DNA from: Streptomyces hundungensis
GTDB lineage: Bacteria > Actinomycetota > Actinomycetes > Streptomycetales > Streptomycetaceae
Length of the DNA: 64,000 nucleotides
Direction of reading: 5' to 3'
Assembly: GCF_003627815.1 (NCBI RefSeq)
Contig: NZ_CP032698.1
Coordinates: 8,308,001-8,372,000, forward strand
Under the pieces are notes generated by a model. The model did no database searches. It saw nothing but the letters and a program-made list of their open reading frames with translations, and was not told the DNA's origin. Position 1 is the stretch's first letter. Each line of letters begins with the position of its first letter. A program made the position numbers and the translations under genes. This document shows positions 61,136 to 64,000 of this stretch, one piece after another.

Positions 61136-61656
61136 GTATCCATTCTTTTGAAGAGGCCCTTCCGGGATTGAGGGCCTTGCGGAGCACGTCACCCCGGCAG
61201 GTCGATTGGGGCGCAATCTCCCGTGAACTCGGCGTGTCTCTTCCATCGGATTACCGTCAGCTTTCTGAAAGCTACCCCAGGTTTTCGATCTCGGATTTTC
61301 TATTCGTCTCCATTCCGCAGCCGGGGGAGGAGCGAGGATTTGTTGCAGGCATCAGAGAGCAGCTAGATGATCTGGGCAGTCTGGTGGACTCCGAGATGAA
61401 TCACGGATACCTTCCGTACCCGAAAGCTGGAGGCCTCATCCCCTGGGGTTCCTCCTTTGAAGGTGACACGTTCTACTGGCACACGGACCAGACGTGTGGA
61501 GATTGGAGTGTCGTAATCGCTGGTCATAACGACGACTGGGTGGCTTATTCCGGCACCATGACGGAATATCTGACAGGCCTGGTTTCAGGCGTCATTTCCC
61601 CAGATGGGCTACCTGACGGATTTCCCGGACCTACGCCCAACGTTGAGGCTCTCTGA
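61132..61656 (+). CDS. SMI1/KNR4-family immunity protein for the RHS toxin
   Basis: A 174-residue SMI1/KNR4 protein: RQVDWGAISRELGVSLPSDY then RQLSESYPRFSISDFLFVSI, GGLIPWGSSFEGDTFYWHTD and the aromatic strand DDWVAYSGTMTEYLTGLVSG. Its TTG start overlaps the toxin's TGA stop (TTGA at 61132-61135), the tight coupling expected for a toxin and its immunity gene. It should bind the nuclease tip in the cytoplasm and protect siblings. The gene is less GC-rich than the RHS body, like the toxin tip. Confidence 0.87.
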   Translation: MSIHSFEEALPGLRALRSTSPRQVDWGAISRELGVSLPSDYRQLSESYPRFSISDFLFVSIPQPGEERGFVAGIREQLDDLGSLVDSEMNHGYLPYPKAGGLIPWGSSFEGDTFYWHTDQTCGDWSVVIAGHNDDWVAYSGTMTEYLTGLVSGVISPDGLPDGFPGPTPNVEAL

Positions 61657-62012
61657 ACCTGAACCTCTATCGTTCCGTCATTCAATGAGTGAAGGCCTGC
61701 GGCGATTCCCGCGCCGGAGAAAGGGGATTCACGGGCTGACGTTATGGGGCTAGGCCTGCTCGTTAATCCCCTGGTGCGGGCTGCTCAGCCGCGGTACGAC
61801 AAATTGTGGGTTCACTCGAGCACCGTCAAAACCATCAGGATCCCCACCGACTCCACAAGCATCACGAGTGACCCGTATCCGAGGATCTGACGGACAGACC
61901 AACCCGGCGACCCGCGTCCGCGCGCACAACCGCGCTATGCGGGGCCAGCACTGCCGGCATGGAAAGGTAGAGAAGGGCTGAGCTTGCCGTTTGACGTCGT
62001 GCCTGAACTCGC
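61657..62012. other. No recognisable gene
   Basis: About 350 bases after the immunity gene. No orphan toxin tip or second immunity gene is evident here. Confidence 0.45.
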
Positions 62013-62381
62013 TCAGTACGAGTTGTCGAGTTGGTCTACGAGGAATCGAAGTTCGCGAGCTCGGCGCCGGGACATGCCGTGGATCACGGCATCCAGGAAC
62101 TCCCGTGCTTCGAAGGGGCTGCCGCAGCATTCCCACACACCGCAACCGCCGTCCTCGTACTCACTCCAGAGGTTGCGGTACGGGTCTCGCACGAACCCTC
62201 GCCGAATCCTCACGGACTCGGCCGTGACGCCAGGCCACAGGTAGTTCCGGTTCCGCTCGACCCTGGCAACTTCGGCAAGAGCAGGCGGGGACAGGCCAGC
62301 AATAGGGGGTAAGCCGGTGCCGCGGCCACTGCTCGGCGCGGACACGCCCGGGCCGTCTACGCGGCATGGGCCTTTCTGCAT
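62013..62381 (-). CDS. Hypothetical protein
   Basis: A 122-residue protein. The part from GLSPPALAEVARVERNRNYL, PGVTAESVRIRRGFVRDPYR, then GGCGVWECCGSPFEAREFLD to RRRARELRFLVDQLDNSY looks like a conserved soluble protein with a C-x4-CC cluster. The first 25 residues are less protein-like, and the true start may be downstream. The frame is open into the transposase relic upstream, so its 5' end may be altered. Function unknown. Confidence 0.55.
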   Translation of the reverse strand: MQKGPCRVDGPGVSAPSSGRGTGLPPIAGLSPPALAEVARVERNRNYLWPGVTAESVRIRRGFVRDPYRNLWSEYEDGGCGVWECCGSPFEAREFLDAVIHGMSRRRARELRFLVDQLDNSY

Positions 62382-62437
62382 AACGTCATGGGGTGATCCT
62401 GCCAGAGACGGCTGCACCGAGGCACCTGACTTGCAGC

Positions 62438-63912
62438 TCAGTCCGTTCGTCGCGGCTTCGTCCCCTTCTGGTGGTGTGCGGGGCGGCTGTATGCCTCGCC
62501 GGTGGCGAGGACTCGTCCGACGTCGTAGCGGGTGGCGGTCCGCCGGTTCTTCGATCCGAGTGGACGGCCGGGGCCGGGCCTGGTGGGTTTTGGTGCACTG
62601 GCTGGCGTGCCCGTCTTCGCCCGCAGGTTCCTGAACCCGCGGCGGACTCGGGCAGGGGTGAGTCTGTTCGGTTCCGCCGGCCGCTCCCAAGGCCGACGCA
62701 GATCCCGTGTAAGCGGGCGAGGCGGAGCTGAGCGTGCGCGGCCAGGACGAGCCATGTCCAGCGGTCGGCGGCCTGCGAGTCCCGCAGTTTGGGCCGGGTC
62801 CAGCCGAGAGAGTCTGCTTGAGCAGTCGGAAGGTGTGCTCCACGTCGAACCGGCGAAGGAACGCCTGCCAACAGCGGTCGATGTCGTGGGGATCGGCGCC
62901 GGTGCCCGACCACCACAGCCAGACGGGCTTGTTCACACCGCCGCTGGGCAGCTTCTCAACCGAAAGGCGGATCACGGTGCCCTCGATGATCGGCAGCGGC
63001 CCTTCGTGATCGCCCCATGCCGCCCGGCGGGTGAGCCTGGGATGCAACCGGTCCCACGCTTGCGCCGTCGCCGTCCCATACCTGTCGGTGTCCGTGAGGG
63101 TGAGGACGTCTGGATCACCCCAGGTCCCGGGCCGGCCGAAGACGAACTCACCGCCATGCTTGGGCGGGCGGCCGCCCTGCGGCGGGCAGATCCACGGCAC
63201 CGGAACGGGCTTGCGCATCACCCGGTCCGAGCGGAGCCTGCCCAGGACCTCCACGGGCAGGTCGGCCAGGAGGTGGGCGATGCGGGGCCCGTCGTAACCC
63301 GCGTCCAGCACGACCAGGACCTTCGGGTCCCCGTCGCGCCACTGGCCGGCGTCCACGAGACGTTGGACAACTTCTCTGACTTGGTCGGCGGTGACCGCGG
63401 CCAAGTCGGCGCCGGGCTCCAGCCGGATCGCGTCCAGCAGCGCGGTCCACGAGGTTCGGCCGGTCTCCAGCGCGGCGACGATCGAGTACGGCCAGCCGGG
63501 CACCATCCGGTGCTTGCCCAGGCCCCGGCCGAAGGTATGGCAGAAGGAGCGGTCCGAAGAGGTGTCGGCGTCCGGACGCAACCAACGCAACCAAGGGGAG
63601 ACGTCTACCGCCAGCACCAGCCGACCGTCACCGGCTCGGGGAAGCGGGACATTGGCCAGTGCCCGCCGCAGCCGGGCGACGTCGATCCGACCGTGGTTGA
63701 TCCCGGAGTACAAGGCCCCGTGCCCGCGGCGATGCTCGGGAGCGAGCGCCAGGTCCACGAGGGTGCGGGCCGGACCGGCGGTGCACAACAGCGCGTCGCA
63801 CAGCTCGAACAGGGGCGTCGCTCCGCGCAGTCAGGCACGCGTACAACTCCGACCGGAACTCCGCCACCACCGTGAACGCGTCTCGTTGAACCTCATGCTC
63901 GACCAGTCCCAC
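62438..63912 (-). pseudogene. IS701/NF041680-like transposase, multiply frameshifted
   Basis: One DDE transposase in four pieces: the N-terminus from 63912 (FRSELYACLTARSDA), a shift near 63815, then the main piece (RLVLAVDVSPWLRWLRPDAD, KVLVVLDAGYDGPRIAHLLA, FDVEHTFRLLKQTL), a shift near 62810 into WTRPKLRDSQAADRWTWLVL, and a shift near 62740 into RRGFRNLRAKTGTPASAPKP then GPGRPLGSKN. The catalytic acids in AVDVSPW, LDAGYDG and VEHTFRLLK are preserved. Three or more frameshifts make it a pseudogene. From memory it matches the putative transposases of the NF041680 group. Confidence 0.75.
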
Positions 63913-64000
63913 GATCCCGGCCTCCGTGCTGCGTTGTCGCTCAGCACAGGATCGGCCCGCGGCCCCTCACACATCTCGTGAACTGGGGAAACACCGAACA

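Noticed and set aside
1..64000. tRNA, rRNA, riboswitch and CRISPR arrays
   Set aside because: I saw no cloverleaf, rRNA or regularly spaced repeat pattern; a covariance-model scan (tRNAscan-SE, Infernal) would be needed to exclude small RNAs.

Overview
The window is high-GC actinobacterial DNA, almost certainly from a Streptomyces. The signs are strong G/C in third codon positions, frequent GTG/TTG starts, and gene families typical of the genus (CGNR regulators, DUF6192-like proteins, DNRLRE/RHS secreted toxins, PadC, SMI1/KNR4 immunity proteins). It looks like accessory, chromosome-arm or linear-plasmid DNA rather than core genome. There are no ribosomal, tRNA or central-metabolism genes, transposases or their remnants occur throughout, and many genes are frameshifted, truncated or split.

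Layout. 1-9 kb: the 5' part of an NCS1 permease gene, transposase debris (ISL3, TnsA-like), an ankyrin/HEAT protein, a broken RRM gene, a SnoaL-like protein and an SMI1/KNR4 protein. 9-16 kb: a divergent XRE regulator/SDR pair, an intact IS5-family element inserted exactly at the SDR stop codon, a decayed second IS5-type element, another SMI1 protein, and two identical IS630 copies in tandem sharing one TA, also inserted at a stop codon. 16-28 kb: a CdiI-like immunity gene, a MarR/ABC-2-type membrane protein pair, an ABM-domain protein, a truncated MerR, a divergent MarR/phenolic-acid-decarboxylase pair with palindromic operators, a LysE exporter, several fragments, a DCC-family protein and a serine hydrolase. 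28-35 kb: a DUF3592-like gene split by a second identical IS5 copy, and a hypothetical gene split by a complete IS21-type element that carries an extra S1-domain gene inside its ends. 35-46 kb: GNAT, an RlmA(II)/TlrB-type 23S rRNA methyltransferase behind a 9-codon leader ORF and attenuator-like hairpin, a CGNR regulator/alpha-beta hydrolase pair, a DUF1963-like protein, a membrane protein, and a TetR/MFS exporter pair. 46-50 kb: an IS5-family transposase, a coupled RacP/RacO-like gene pair, a zinc-ribbon protein, and relics of a CatB/Vat acetyltransferase, a macrolide-type glycosyltransferase and a trypsin-like protease. 50-64 kb: a 3486-residue secreted RHS/YD-repeat protein with three LamG domains and a C-terminal DNA/RNA non-specific endonuclease toxin, overlapped by its SMI1-type immunity gene, then a hypothetical gene and a multiply frameshifted transposase.

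How it works together. Three themes recur: intercellular conflict (RHS toxin plus SMI1/CdiI immunity genes), drug response (leader-controlled rRNA methylase, MFS and ABC exporters, dead Vat and glycosyltransferase genes), and small divergent regulator-effector pairs with visible operators. Insertion sequences have repeatedly landed in or beside these genes. In four cases the pre-insertion sequence can be reconstructed from target-site duplications.
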